From positions 1-60,651 of the forward strand of contig JAGVLQ010000004.1 in NCBI GenBank assembly GCA_020054235.1: a stretch of 60,651 nucleotides of DNA, read 5' to 3'. Shown here piece by piece: positions 43,499-53,753 of this stretch. The stretch comes from Candidatus Babeliales bacterium (GTDB taxonomy: Bacteria; Babelota; Babeliae; Babelales; JACPOV01). Under the pieces are notes generated by a model. That model made no database searches, was not told the origin of the DNA, and was given only the letters and a program-made list of their open reading frames with translations. The position numbers and the translations under genes are program-made. Within the stretch, counting starts at the first letter, position 1. Each line of letters starts with the position of its first letter.

Positions 43499-45150
43499 AC
43501 CAGATTCGTTTAAGTTTCTTAATTTTTTTGTTACTGAATTCAGTCCATATTTTTTTTGCAAAAGAAACCTTCCAAGATTCGAACCCATACCATATTTATC
43601 TGTGGAGTTGTTATAATCAATTTGAAAAAAAAACATCAATAGTGAAAGACTGTTTTGATGTTCTTATAAATGATGATTGTTCAGTGTATATTTATGCAGG
43701 CTATATTGATTACCTATTTTCAACTAAACAATACAAAACAATTATTCAACTTATTTCAAAGATCGATAGCGCTCTTGGAGATCACCTTGAAACACAATTA
43801 ACACTGGTCAAAGCACTCGAACTTTCCGGAAAAAATAAAGAAGCTGAAGCCCGCATTATAGCATTACAAAATAAATTTCCAACAAATGCAGAAGTAGTCT
43901 ATGGTTGTGCACTAGCCTATATGCGTAATAATCAAAACATGCAGGCAGAAAAAGTATTGAATCATTACCTTGAAAGCACAACCGAAAAACCTATGCATTT
44001 TATTTTTTATTATTTAAAAGCACAAATTGCAGCACATGACAACAAGCAAAACCAAGCTCGTGAATATATCAATAAATGCTTGCAACTAAACCCTTCGTTT
44101 GACCAGGGTTGGCTTTTTTGCGGATTGTTGCATGAACTTGAAGGAAACTTAAATGAAGCTATCTCAGGCTACCGAAACTTCTTACAAATTGTTGGCCACG
44201 ATAGTGCAGTTGAACAACAAATTATGTCCTTATTACTCAAACAACAACAATCATCTCCTAAAACAAATGTACGAGAAATGTTTGAAGAAAGTTTAATGCT
44301 CTACCGTCAACATCAGCATTCATTAGCACTCAAACGAATTGAGCACTGTTTGCAAATTGATAGCACCTACAGGCCTGCACGCTTATTAAAGATTGAATTG
44401 TTATGCGCATTACAGCAACCTGCAGAAGCAATTCAACTGCTTCAAACCTGGATACACCAAGCTCCGAAAGAAGATATTTGGTATCGCACAGCACATCTGT
44501 TATATCAAGCTGGTATTGAAAAAGATAAAATTATTGCAATTCTCGAGCATCTTGAACAACAAAATAATCACAATTTGCTTCCTATTTTGTATCTTGCAGA
44601 TATACATTTGAAAAATAAATCACTTGAACAAGCCGAACAATACCTAAAAAAAACTTTAGCACTTTCTACCAATGCTACCCTTAAAACAAAAATTATCTAT
44701 CAACTTGCAATTTTGTATTTTAATGAAAAAAACCATTCAGCTTTTGCTCAAGCAGTTGATCACGGTCTAGATTTAGAGCCAAACTTTGCCCCTCTTGCAA
44801 ATTTAGCTGCTTATTACTATGCAACCAAAGGTAAAAATCTTAAAAAAGCACAAAAACTTATTGAGGTTGCACTCGCTCAACAGAAAAACAATCCACATTA
44901 CTTAGATACGCAAGCGCTCATATGGTACAAAGAAGGTAATTATCAAAAAGCAGGACAATTGTTAACACAACTTTCTGCTCAACTATCTCGTGATTTTTAT
45001 ATACAAAAACACTTAGGAAAAACCTTATTCAAGCAAGGGCATAAACAATTAGCTTTAGATGTCATGAAAAAAGCAATCCTTTGCACAGGACCGGAAACAC
45101 AAAAAAAGAAATGCTTACAAATAGTTGATCAATGGAAAACTCAAAGATAG
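43495..45150 (+). CDS. Exported tetratricopeptide-repeat protein
   Basis: This 551-residue protein has a signal peptide (MNQIRLSFLIFLLLNSVHIFF) and is then helical throughout with many TPR units; clear ones include AREYINKCLQLNPSFDQGWL, LEQAEQYLKKTLALS and the terminal YKEGNYQKAGQLLTQLSAQL repeats. It probably serves as a periplasmic scaffold. The start at 43495 overlaps the DciA-like stop; the longer frame is unnecessary. It overlaps murG by 19 bases. The context suggests an envelope-assembly role, but TPR proteins are too general to name one. Confidence 0.8.
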   Translation: MNQIRLSFLIFLLLNSVHIFFAKETFQDSNPYHIYLWSCYNQFEKKTSIVKDCFDVLINDDCSVYIYAGYIDYLFSTKQYKTIIQLISKIDSALGDHLETQLTLVKALELSGKNKEAEARIIALQNKFPTNAEVVYGCALAYMRNNQNMQAEKVLNHYLESTTEKPMHFIFYYLKAQIAAHDNKQNQAREYINKCLQLNPSFDQGWLFCGLLHELEGNLNEAISGYRNFLQIVGHDSAVEQQIMSLLLKQQQSSPKTNVREMFEESLMLYRQHQHSLALKRIEHCLQIDSTYRPARLLKIELLCALQQPAEAIQLLQTWIHQAPKEDIWYRTAHLLYQAGIEKDKIIAILEHLEQQNNHNLLPILYLADIHLKNKSLEQAEQYLKKTLALSTNATLKTKIIYQLAILYFNEKNHSAFAQAVDHGLDLEPNFAPLANLAAYYYATKGKNLKKAQKLIEVALAQQKNNPHYLDTQALIWYKEGNYQKAGQLLTQLSAQLSRDFYIQKHLGKTLFKQGHKQLALDVMKKAILCTGPETQKKKCLQIVDQWKTQR

Positions 45151-46190
45151 AAAATAAAACCATTTGCTTTGTAGCGGGACGCTCAGGTGGGCACATTAAA
45201 CCAGCACTCACCTTAGCACACCAAGCAAAAGAAAACGGCCCCGCAAAAATTATTTTTATTTCAACAGCACATGAGCTTGATAAAAAAATTATTCAACAGT
45301 CTGCTAGTGTTGATAAGCATATAAGACTGGCGCTTGGAAACATTCCCAGGAATCTTTTTTTCTATCCTTGGTATTGCTACAAGCTTTTTATGGCAACATT
45401 ACAAACATTTTTTATATTCTACAAAGAAAAACCATCAAAAATAATCAGTATGGGCGGTTATATTTCTTTGCCAGTTTGCCTAGCAGCAAAACTACGCAAT
45501 ATTCCGGTTGAGTTGTATGAGCTCAATGCAACGCCGGGCAAAGCATCAAAAATGCTGGCTCCATTCTGCAATGCAATTAAAGTGCCATTCAAACAAGCTC
45601 GCCGTTATTTTGACTCAAAAAAAATTAGCTGGACTAAATATCCTTTAACATTTAAGCACACTGATAAAATTTCACAAAAACAATCCCTCGAAGCGCTCAA
45701 CCTTTTTCCTGACAAAAAAACAATTGTAGTACTCGGCGGCTCGCAAGGTTCTCTGTTTATCAATCACTTAATGAAAAACATGGCAGTGGATTCTGCATTA
45801 TCAAAAAACATACAAATAATTCACCAGACGGGTGCCAATGATCCATTTAACTGGAAATCATTTTATACAGAACTGAATATTCCTTCCCATGTGTTCACCT
45901 ATAGTGATAGTATGGCACTTTATTACAATGCTGCTGATATTATTATTTGCCGTGCGGGAGCCGGCACGTTATTTGAAGCGTTGTTTTTCCAAAAATCATG
46001 CATTGTTATTCCTTTAGAAACCAAAAGCACTGCGCACCAAGTTGATAATGCTTTAGCAATGAAGGAAGAATATCCAGAATGGTTCACTGTTATTCGGCAA
46101 AAAGATTTGGATAAAAAGCCAGCACTATTACTTGAAACATTAAAGACCTGTCTTTTTAAAGATAGCCTTCTTAGGCGTTCTTCAAAGTAA
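45132..46190 (+). CDS. murG: Peptidoglycan lipid II synthase MurG
   Basis: Transfers GlcNAc from UDP-GlcNAc to lipid I at the inner face of the membrane. The 352-residue GT28 protein has the N-terminal Gly loop AGRSGGHIKPAL, the SMGGYISLPVCLAAKL segment, a second Gly loop LGGSQGSLF, and the donor-site RAGAGTLFEALFF and AHQVDNA motifs. Its ATG lies within the TPR gene's last codons, so translation is probably coupled. The 3' end overlaps the convergent rhomboid gene by 20 bases. With the PBP and UppS genes it supports peptidoglycan or at least lipid II synthesis. Confidence 0.93.
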   Translation: MENSKIENKTICFVAGRSGGHIKPALTLAHQAKENGPAKIIFISTAHELDKKIIQQSASVDKHIRLALGNIPRNLFFYPWYCYKLFMATLQTFFIFYKEKPSKIISMGGYISLPVCLAAKLRNIPVELYELNATPGKASKMLAPFCNAIKVPFKQARRYFDSKKISWTKYPLTFKHTDKISQKQSLEALNLFPDKKTIVVLGGSQGSLFINHLMKNMAVDSALSKNIQIIHQTGANDPFNWKSFYTELNIPSHVFTYSDSMALYYNAADIIICRAGAGTLFEALFFQKSCIVIPLETKSTAHQVDNALAMKEEYPEWFTVIRQKDLDKKPALLLETLKTCLFKDSLLRRSSK

Positions 46191-46863
46191 CTTGAGGAAA
46201 TAATCTGCAAAAAATAGCGCTAATAATAAATCCAAAAATATGACCGTATGTATCAATGGTATATGCCGTTGATTGAGTAAGATCAAACTGCATTATCCAA
46301 AACAAAAAAGCAAGAGTAAAAAATCCTAAGCAATATTCTTTGAATGTTATTTGTAGATCATCAAAAAAATAAGCAGCCAGCAAACCAGATAATCCAGAAG
46401 AAGCACCAATAGCAACAGTTGGTTCTGAGAAAAAAAACACAGAAATTGATGACAATACACCACTAACACAAAAAACAAGCAGAAACCGCAAAGCCTTTAC
46501 CCTGCGCTCATAGAGAGATAGTACACCCAATAGCGAAACATTGAGCAATAAATGGCGGAAATCCATATGCATAAAAATATGCGTGCAAGATTGCACCAAC
46601 CACCAGGGAAAATATTGCAAGGATAGAAATGTAAGATTATTTACGCCTAATAGATCTAGCCAATATTCTTGAATCTCATAGGAATTTACACCGACGGTGA
46701 GAAAAAAAATAAAAATCAAAACAAACCCGAGCCAAAAAGTAGCTTGAATCTGTCTAAAGCTTTCCCAATAGGTTGGTATTTTTGCCCGCAAATCATTGGG
46801 CATTGGTCTGGCCATAAAAAGAACAAAAAACCAAATTGAAAGACTTATTACCCCAAAAAGCAT
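46171..46863 (-). CDS. Rhomboid-family intramembrane serine protease
   Basis: This 230-residue polytopic protein has six or seven helices. The conserved HMDFRHLLLNVSLL segment, the catalytic Ser loop GASSGLSGLLAA (with Ser for the second Gly of the usual GxSG) and the catalytic His in YGHIFGFIIS are all present, so it is probably active. Rhomboids cleave membrane proteins within the bilayer. There are extra hydrophobic residues before the core. It starts six bases after the stop of the upstream neighbour on this strand. Confidence 0.88.
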   Translation of the reverse strand: MLFGVISLSIWFFVLFMARPMPNDLRAKIPTYWESFRQIQATFWLGFVLIFIFFLTVGVNSYEIQEYWLDLLGVNNLTFLSLQYFPWWLVQSCTHIFMHMDFRHLLLNVSLLGVLSLYERRVKALRFLLVFCVSGVLSSISVFFFSEPTVAIGASSGLSGLLAAYFFDDLQITFKEYCLGFFTLAFLFWIMQFDLTQSTAYTIDTYGHIFGFIISAIFCRLFPQVTLKNA

Positions 46864-46869
46864 GCTTCG

Positions 46870-47274
46870 CTACCCCGACTTAGAAAGCAAATATTCCTTA
46901 GTTTTTTCATCGAGTGTTGCAACTCTACGTGCTCCTTTTAATTGAGCTTTAAGTTTAAGCGCTCGTCCATTTACAAAAGTTACCTTGAGCGGCGCTTGCA
47001 AAAACCCACTACCTAATTTTAAGGTATTCATTTCCGGGTATGAAAAAAAATCATACGTATCTGGTTTGCCCCACATGGTAAATTTGTGAAACTGCAAACC
47101 TTTATTCGTAACGGCAATAAGATAGGTTCTCATTGCAAAAAGAGAAAGTGGGCCAATCAAAAAATACCACCACATTGATGGTGTATAGGTTGCTTGAAAA
47201 AATCCAATCAATTCTTCTTCGGACTTTAAATGCGGAAGAATAAGTTCATTTTTTATCTTATCTTTAGCGATCAT
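46870..47274 (-). CDS. PH-like (bPH) membrane-associated protein
   Basis: This 134-residue protein has one hydrophobic segment (WWYFLIGPLSLFAMRTYLIAV) followed by a strand-rich region (YLIAVTNKGLQFHKF, TYDFFSYPEMNTLKLG, KVTFVNGRALKLKAQL) and a final helix. This is the layout of bacterial PH-domain proteins of unknown ligand. The ATG at 47274 has AAGGA upstream and is preferred to 47313. It is adjacent to the rhomboid gene, so a shared membrane role is possible. Confidence 0.55.
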   Translation of the reverse strand: MIAKDKIKNELILPHLKSEEELIGFFQATYTPSMWWYFLIGPLSLFAMRTYLIAVTNKGLQFHKFTMWGKPDTYDFFSYPEMNTLKLGSGFLQAPLKVTFVNGRALKLKAQLKGARRVATLDEKTKEYLLSKSG

Positions 47275-47304
47275 ACAAATTCCTTTTTTTATGTGCTTTA
47301 AAGA

Positions 47305-47331
47305 AGGCGGCAATTTTAAAAATCACCGCCT
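47305..47331 (-). terminator. Terminator-like hairpin after the MutS-like gene
   Basis: AGGCGG (47305-47310) pairs with CCGCCT (47326-47331) around an AT-rich loop with further internal pairing. T-rich tracts occur on both sides, so it may work in either direction. Confidence 0.55.
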
Positions 47332-47347
47332 AATTTTTAATGCAATT

Positions 47348-49423
47348 TTATGCAGCTACTGAAGAAAAAATTCCTTCTTCTTCTAATAAGTCCATAGCAA
47401 TATTAAGCTCAGATTTACCTTCTTCAAGCTTAAACGGTCGAACAATTTTACCATGCTCATTTTTATACACTAAAACTTTATAGTTCTTGTAAGAACCTTC
47501 TTTTTCAAGATCAGGCATTAACGGGAAATGCGTCGCAATAGTGCACATACTATTTTTGCAAAGTGCAAGTTCTTTAGCATAACGCAATGCAGCCTGCTCA
47601 CCTTCTTTTGGTGAAGTACCACTAAAAACTTCATCCATAATAGTATAAGCAAATTGATGTGCCACTAAGCCTCGAATTCTTTCCATGATAGTTTTTGCGC
47701 GTAACACTTCAGCTTTGAATAATGAAACACCACCAGAGGTATCATCAGCAACATTAAGTGAGCAATTAATCACCGCAAATGGCGTAAATACTAATTGATC
47801 TGCTGGTACAATGCCTAACGTTTGTGCCATGAGCAAGCTCAATTGTAAACCCTTGATCACCGTTGATTTACCACCGGTATTTGGACCGGTCAAAATAATG
47901 TTATTCGGTTTTTGATCGCCAAGCACAATTGAATTGCAAACAACTATTTCCGGGTTAATAAATGGGTTCCAGAAATTCTGTGCAAGAACATATGGTGTAT
48001 TTGCTTGCTCAACAAACGTAGCAAAACTATAGCGTGCCGGCTTGGTTTCATGTTCTTGGTATAATTTTGCAATTGAAAGCAATGCTTCAACGCGACCTGC
48101 AAACTCTATGAATGGCGCAAATTCATCTTTGACGTCTTTCATAATTTTATGAGCCGCCAACACTCTACCGGTCAATGAAAACACTGAAGGATTACCTTTA
48201 AAGGTATTATGATCAAGGATATGTAAAAAATTGTTAAAATCTTTTGAACCGGAAAAGTTAAATTCATGTATAGCTAAAGATTGTAATGCAGGGTTATCTT
48301 GCATCAAGAAATACAACTTTTTAATTTGACGAACAAATGATGCTGTGGCAATAAGTTTACTTTGTAAATGCTTTGCAATATCTACTTTAAGTTTAGCATC
48401 AAGAAATAATTGATAATTTTTATATACAGAATTAAATATTAGAAAAGCAAAATTCGCTGTAACTATTCCCTTCATCTCAACAGGCTTTAATCCAAATCCA
48501 GCAGCTGTATGATCGCTGAAGAGATACCAGTCCTGCAATGAAATAGGGCTGTATCTTTCTCCTGATTTAACTAGTTCTGGAAAAGACTTTTCTCTATATC
48601 TTTCAATCCAAGGGCTCATCCCTCTAAGTCCATCTTTGAGGCCATTGCAAAAAGCCTTGGTTAAAGAAATTGGTTGGCTTTTGCTTCGTGCATACAAATA
48701 TTCAGTTATTCCCAAGCTTATACCAAAATCTATAACAAAATATCCAAGACCTAATGTTACCATTAAGTTCTGCAAGCGGGTAAAAATTTCCATTGCATAG
48801 GGATTTTTATTATAACGTTTAAAAAGGTCCCAGAGATATACTTTACTAATCAATTCTTCATTTGTTGAAATTTCTTTTTCCCAATAGGAAAGAAAAATAG
48901 GCTCTGCCTTTTTTATTTCATCAAAAATAGCTTCAAGTTCCTCAAAAAGAGCTGGATTTGCCAACAGCTCTTGTACTGCCGCTTGTCGATTCCGTAAAAG
49001 ACCAATATCAGAAATTGGATAGGAAATTAGCTTTGCAAGGCCAGCTTCTCCGGCTACGGTTTTGGTTCTTTTGATAGTATTGAATAGATTTTGGAAAGAA
49101 TCTTCACCCCCACAAAAGATTTCTAAATTTTTTAACAAGGTTTGGTCAATAAAAGTAGCTTCAGCATCATTGGCTGGAATTTTTGAGACTAGATCAAAAA
49201 CGATTTCACGCTGCTCGCGTTCAGAAAGTTCTCGCACTTCCAGGGTAATTTTTTTGTTTTCATCCTTTTTTTCTTGAGATTTTTCCTCATGCACAATGGG
49301 AAATGACCGTAAATATTGCTGCTTTGCTGTCTCAAATAAATCTGTTTTGTTTTCAGCTTCTGCTATAAAAGCAAGAAAAGACAACATTACAAAAAATTTT
49401 GTTGCGGGTTTGAATGTGTTCAT
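47348..49423 (-). CDS. MutS-family ATPase with an N-terminal signal peptide
   Basis: This 691-residue protein has a signal-peptide-like start (NTFKPATKFFVMLSFLAFIAEAE). The C-terminal part is a MutS ATPase domain: Walker A LTGPNTGGKST (about residue 510), the DDTSGGVSLFKAEVLRAKTI segment, Walker B TIMDEVFSGT and ATHFPLMP with the catalytic-type His. The N-terminal half has helical core/lever sequence like MutS domain III but no mismatch-recognition FxE motif. An ATPase outside the cytoplasm would lack ATP unless it works in the host or the leader is not cleaved. The presence of a full ATPase motif set argues for function. Confidence 0.82.
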   Translation of the reverse strand: MNTFKPATKFFVMLSFLAFIAEAENKTDLFETAKQQYLRSFPIVHEEKSQEKKDENKKITLEVRELSEREQREIVFDLVSKIPANDAEATFIDQTLLKNLEIFCGGEDSFQNLFNTIKRTKTVAGEAGLAKLISYPISDIGLLRNRQAAVQELLANPALFEELEAIFDEIKKAEPIFLSYWEKEISTNEELISKVYLWDLFKRYNKNPYAMEIFTRLQNLMVTLGLGYFVIDFGISLGITEYLYARSKSQPISLTKAFCNGLKDGLRGMSPWIERYREKSFPELVKSGERYSPISLQDWYLFSDHTAAGFGLKPVEMKGIVTANFAFLIFNSVYKNYQLFLDAKLKVDIAKHLQSKLIATASFVRQIKKLYFLMQDNPALQSLAIHEFNFSGSKDFNNFLHILDHNTFKGNPSVFSLTGRVLAAHKIMKDVKDEFAPFIEFAGRVEALLSIAKLYQEHETKPARYSFATFVEQANTPYVLAQNFWNPFINPEIVVCNSIVLGDQKPNNIILTGPNTGGKSTVIKGLQLSLLMAQTLGIVPADQLVFTPFAVINCSLNVADDTSGGVSLFKAEVLRAKTIMERIRGLVAHQFAYTIMDEVFSGTSPKEGEQAALRYAKELALCKNSMCTIATHFPLMPDLEKEGSYKNYKVLVYKNEHGKIVRPFKLEEGKSELNIAMDLLEEEGIFSSVAA

Positions 49424-49526
49424 GCAATAAGCCCCTTCGACAAGTAGAAATTATTTTTGATAAAGAAATTAATCTATAATTAAATTAATTTTATCCAAAA
49501 CAAGACTTATTGCAACCAAAAATGAG

Positions 49527-51752
49527 CTATTGTGGCCAATTTTCGGGCTTATCACCCAACGTTCTGGTATACCAGTTAGTTCCGGCTTTGCGCATAATCG
49601 GATAATTTTTCAGACTAATAGGCCCATCAACAAGCGTATGTAAAAGATTTTTGCCCTGTAGGGTAAATTCTCGTTGTGCTGGGGATAATTTTGCATTAAC
49701 AAAAATGCCATTGCTTTGATCATCTCTTGGATCTCCCGCATTTCCTTTTTCCTGCAAATATTTTTTAAGCGCTGCTTTAGCGGAATCAGGGTTTGTTTTG
49801 TACTGCTCAATCCATTGCGGCAAGAGCGTTGAAAGATCTTTGAGCACGTCAACACTTAATTGTAATGAACCGGTTTTTTCATCTTGCGTATAAAATTTAC
49901 TATCATACCAAATAGCATTAGCAAATTGATCAACCCTCAAAACCCCTGGATCCAGTTCATAATAAAAAGGACCATCGCCAACTCCCTGAGGCGCAAACCA
50001 GTCCGCAAGCACCACGGCCCCGGTCACTCCCGAGGCATCGGACCCTTGTAGGTCTTCAATAAAGCCATTGAGATTAGGCTTCATGCTCAAAACTGTTTTT
50101 TTATCAAGTTCATCATTCGTAACGTCCGTATAAACAGCCTTGGTGCCAATAATGCCTGCGCTCAACCGGTCCAAGAATTTTTTTGCCTTTGCATCATCTG
50201 TGGTTTGCACAGTGACGATATACAACCATGCTTCTTTTTCTTTAATTTGTGGGCGAATCAGATAAAAATCTTTAACCGTTCCTGTTGGGACTTTTTCCTG
50301 CAAAACTTGATCAGCCGTTTTATAATTAATCCAGACTTGTTCAGGAATATCAAAAGCAACAGCATTGTAGTCAAGCGGCACATTTTGCGCTTGTTGTTCC
50401 TTTTCCATTTCGGCTTGTGCTGTCTTTGCATCTTTAAACCAGAGATGGCACACCGCAGGATTAATATCACGTACATTTTGTGAAACGGGTTGATCAAAAT
50501 TACCAATTTTTAAACCTTGTACACCAACGGCTGGCCCTTGCGACGTATCGACCACTTCATAGGTGTACAATTTAGGACCAACTACAACTAAATCATCTTT
50601 TTTGACCATTTTTTTGGGATCTTGTTGCGTACTGATAACGTTGCCAATACCTTGAGAAGAAAGCGGTATAAAGCCTATACTATTTTGTGCACTCACCGTT
50701 CCATTATAAAACTGAAACCCTATTCCTTTATCATCTTCTTTTGGTCGAATCGAATAATCTATATCTCTCGATGATTGCAAAAGATTAAACGTTTCTGGCT
50801 CAAGCGTTACCGTATAGGGCCGGCCATCTTTAGTAAATTGGAGCGGAATATTTTTGCTACTATGATTGTAAAATTGACCAGAAAATTCGCTGGTGGTACC
50901 GGCAAGATCTAGGTATTCAGCTTCCATTTTTAATTTTTGATCTTTTTCATTATACCGTGCAAAAGCATGATAATAATAAACTTTATCATCATCTTTTGGC
51001 GCAGGAGGATATATTGTTTTCATTAACAAAGCATAACGCTCCAACGCATCAGAAACCTGCCCTTTGCCAGTCTTTATACCAAAAGCACTAAGAGCAGCAT
51101 TCTTTGCAGCATCAGTTGTTGCCTGAACTATATCAATAATACCACTCGCGACAGCGCCTAGATCTGTTCCAACAACACCACCAATATCACCAATAACATT
51201 CACTATTTTAGCAGGAACCTTCCAAAATCCCTTTCCAGAAAGATGTAATTTTCCTGCAATACCACCATATTTTTGAAGATAATTACGAGGAGTTGCCTGA
51301 TATTGATTCAAAGCGCTATTTTTGGTATCACCACAAATAAAAACCGTTAAATACAATTGTTGATTGTATAAAGCCTCACCTGTATTTGCGTTGGGGCCTA
51401 GAACAATAGCATTTTTTAATTCACCCCTAAAACTTGCACCCAAAAATTCGGTCAATTGTTCCGTTGCAACAAAAACAGAACTTGGTGCATCATTAAAAAC
51501 ACGATAACTATATTTGTAATCTGAACTGACATAGCCAAACCCTTGGCCCATGCCTTCCAGCATATTCATACCACCATTAAAAACGTTTTTCCCCTGATTA
51601 ACAATACTGTTAAATTGGTCTTTAATCCGGTCTGAACTTGAAACTTTATCGTATTTCTGTTGGGACGCTTCACTCACATCAGGTGACCTAGTATCACCCT
51701 GTAACCATGAAAAAAACAAAAAAATAGCAAAAAACTTTTTTTTGCAAATCAT
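49527..51752 (-). CDS. Large secreted protein of unknown function
   Basis: This 741-residue protein has a signal peptide (MICKKKFFAIFLFFSWLQG). A Gly/Asn-rich segment (GGMNMLEGMGQGFGYVSSDY) precedes a folded part. A stretch near residues 195-230 is Ala/Gly/Ile-rich (GDIGGVVGTDLGAVASGIID) and could insert into or lie on membranes. The rest is strand-rich, with few Cys. No family was recognised. The ATG at 51752 is preferred to 51764 because GGAG lies six bases before it. A secreted effector or surface protein is a guess from the leader and Gly-rich segments. Confidence 0.65.
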   Translation of the reverse strand: MICKKKFFAIFLFFSWLQGDTRSPDVSEASQQKYDKVSSSDRIKDQFNSIVNQGKNVFNGGMNMLEGMGQGFGYVSSDYKYSYRVFNDAPSSVFVATEQLTEFLGASFRGELKNAIVLGPNANTGEALYNQQLYLTVFICGDTKNSALNQYQATPRNYLQKYGGIAGKLHLSGKGFWKVPAKIVNVIGDIGGVVGTDLGAVASGIIDIVQATTDAAKNAALSAFGIKTGKGQVSDALERYALLMKTIYPPAPKDDDKVYYYHAFARYNEKDQKLKMEAEYLDLAGTTSEFSGQFYNHSSKNIPLQFTKDGRPYTVTLEPETFNLLQSSRDIDYSIRPKEDDKGIGFQFYNGTVSAQNSIGFIPLSSQGIGNVISTQQDPKKMVKKDDLVVVGPKLYTYEVVDTSQGPAVGVQGLKIGNFDQPVSQNVRDINPAVCHLWFKDAKTAQAEMEKEQQAQNVPLDYNAVAFDIPEQVWINYKTADQVLQEKVPTGTVKDFYLIRPQIKEKEAWLYIVTVQTTDDAKAKKFLDRLSAGIIGTKAVYTDVTNDELDKKTVLSMKPNLNGFIEDLQGSDASGVTGAVVLADWFAPQGVGDGPFYYELDPGVLRVDQFANAIWYDSKFYTQDEKTGSLQLSVDVLKDLSTLLPQWIEQYKTNPDSAKAALKKYLQEKGNAGDPRDDQSNGIFVNAKLSPAQREFTLQGKNLLHTLVDGPISLKNYPIMRKAGTNWYTRTLGDKPENWPQ

Positions 51753-51845
51753 TACAAACTCCATAAATGTAAAATTACACTTAATAAATATCAGTTATCT
51801 ATTTATGACAGTACTATCATGTATATTGCAAAAAAAGAAATAATT

Positions 51846-53747
51846 TTATGCATAATTATCAGGAAGCAATAAAGAAAAAACACCCGGCTGATTTATACTA
51901 CTGGCACGCTGACCGGTTTTACTATCAATCAAGACTTCTTTTAAACTTGAATCATATGAAAAGCTTTTTTTTGGTGTTGGCAAATTTTTATAAAGATCTA
52001 ACCAAATAGGGAAAACAGTACGCGCTGCATAAATATGTTTGCCCATTGACTTGTTATCATCAAGACCGACATACAACCCAGCTGTGTAATTCGGAGTAGC
52101 TCCACAAAACCAATTAGTTCGACATTCATTAGTCGTTCCTGTTTTTCCAATCGCTTGCGCATTAATCCAATCATCGGGATGGAGCTTTTTAATACGTGAC
52201 ATACCAATACCCAAAACCTTGGCAACTTGACTTGTTACCGCGTTGCTTAAAATTCTTTCCGTATCAACATTTTTCTTCCATATTTTGCTACCACAAGAAT
52301 CTTTGACCCATTTTAAAAAATGCGGTTCAATATAATTTCCATTATTGGCAAAAATATTAAACATACCAACCGCTTCTTTGAGTGTACCGTCAACACAACC
52401 GAGAGCTAAAGAAGGATACGGCAAAATTTCGTCTGAAAGTCGTAATTTTTTTGCCAGGTCAACTACTTTATCGACACCAATAGCAAGCAATGTTTTTATA
52501 GTAATGATATTATTTGAATGCGAAAGCGCACGTGCCAACGTCATTTGTCCTTCGTATTTTCTGGTCGAATTACGGGGTTGCCATGCGCTTGCCTCTTGAC
52601 CTATGCTCAAAGGTTCATCAATTGCCGTTTGAGCAAAATGCATTCCTTGATTTATTGCTGCTGCATATACAAACGTTTTAAAAATCGAGCCAAACTGTCT
52701 CTTTGCTTGTAATGCTCGGTTAAATTGAGATTGACAAAAATTTGCACCGCCAACTAAGGCTTTAATTTCTCCTGTTTTTGTTTGCATACAAATAAGAGCA
52801 CCATCAATTTCTGGTTGTAATGTTTCTTTTAATTGATTAATTTGTTTTTCAAATGCTTTTTGCGCTTCAGCTTGTATGGTTTTATTCAACGTTGTTTGCA
52901 CAATATAGCCATTAGTATAGAGATTTTCTTTCCCAACTAAATTTTCTAAAAAAACACGAATTGTTTCTTTTAAATGTGGCGCCAATGGCTCAATTGATTC
53001 TTGCACTAAGTTGAGAGGCTTATTTTTTGATTCTTCGTACTCTTCTTGCTGTATAAAACCAAGTTTATGCATCGACAATAAAATAACATCCCTCCGTTTT
53101 TTTGCTGAAAGTGGATACAACAAGGGACAGTATTGTCCCGGTGATTTGACAACCGCTGCAAGCATAGCTGCTTCATCCAAGGTTAAATCATAGGCATGTT
53201 TTGACCAAAAACGCTGTGCTGCTGCTTCAATCCCATAAATCCCACAACCAAAATAGACATGGTTCAAGTAGGTTTGCAAAATATGCTCTTTACTAAAATA
53301 ACGCTCTACTAATAATGCATAACATTGTTCTTTGAGTTTTCTTCCAAACGTACGACGTGCATCAAAAAAAAGAAGTTTTACCAATTGTTGCGTTATGGTG
53401 CTTGCACCTTGCACAATTTTACCATGATAACAATTAGCTAATAATGAACGAAAAATCCCTCTTAATGAAATTCCCCAATGAGCCCAAAAATAATGATCTT
53501 CCGCCGCAACAAATGCATTTTTTACATGTTCAGGTACTTGATTAAAATCAATAGGGTCTCGCCTATCTAGCGCAAAACGGGTCCATTCGCAGCCTTCATC
53601 GTCTAAAAGAATAGTTGGACGGCCTGGATTGTAATGTTCGAGAGCAGAAAAATCGATATGCTTGTTCTGAATAACATACGTTAAAAAGCCAAGCATAAAT
53701 GAAAAAAAAATTACACCAAAAAAAAAGCAAAACTGATAAAATTTCAT
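51846..53747 (-). CDS. Class A penicillin-binding protein (glycosyltransferase/transpeptidase)
   Basis: This 633-residue bifunctional murein synthase is of the PBP1a type. An N-terminal membrane anchor is followed by the GT51 domain with the catalytic Glu in EDHYFWAHWG (about residue 82) and GASTITQQLVK, then a transpeptidase domain with the nucleophile motif SIFK (about 352), SHSN and KTGT (about 535). All catalytic motifs are intact, so the organism probably polymerises glycan and cross-links peptides. It is downstream of a strong terminator, so it has its own promoter. Confidence 0.94.
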   Translation of the reverse strand: MKFYQFCFFFGVIFFSFMLGFLTYVIQNKHIDFSALEHYNPGRPTILLDDEGCEWTRFALDRRDPIDFNQVPEHVKNAFVAAEDHYFWAHWGISLRGIFRSLLANCYHGKIVQGASTITQQLVKLLFFDARRTFGRKLKEQCYALLVERYFSKEHILQTYLNHVYFGCGIYGIEAAAQRFWSKHAYDLTLDEAAMLAAVVKSPGQYCPLLYPLSAKKRRDVILLSMHKLGFIQQEEYEESKNKPLNLVQESIEPLAPHLKETIRVFLENLVGKENLYTNGYIVQTTLNKTIQAEAQKAFEKQINQLKETLQPEIDGALICMQTKTGEIKALVGGANFCQSQFNRALQAKRQFGSIFKTFVYAAAINQGMHFAQTAIDEPLSIGQEASAWQPRNSTRKYEGQMTLARALSHSNNIITIKTLLAIGVDKVVDLAKKLRLSDEILPYPSLALGCVDGTLKEAVGMFNIFANNGNYIEPHFLKWVKDSCGSKIWKKNVDTERILSNAVTSQVAKVLGIGMSRIKKLHPDDWINAQAIGKTGTTNECRTNWFCGATPNYTAGLYVGLDDNKSMGKHIYAARTVFPIWLDLYKNLPTPKKSFSYDSSLKEVLIDSKTGQRASSINQPGVFSLLLPDNYA

Positions 53748-53753
53748 GGTAGT

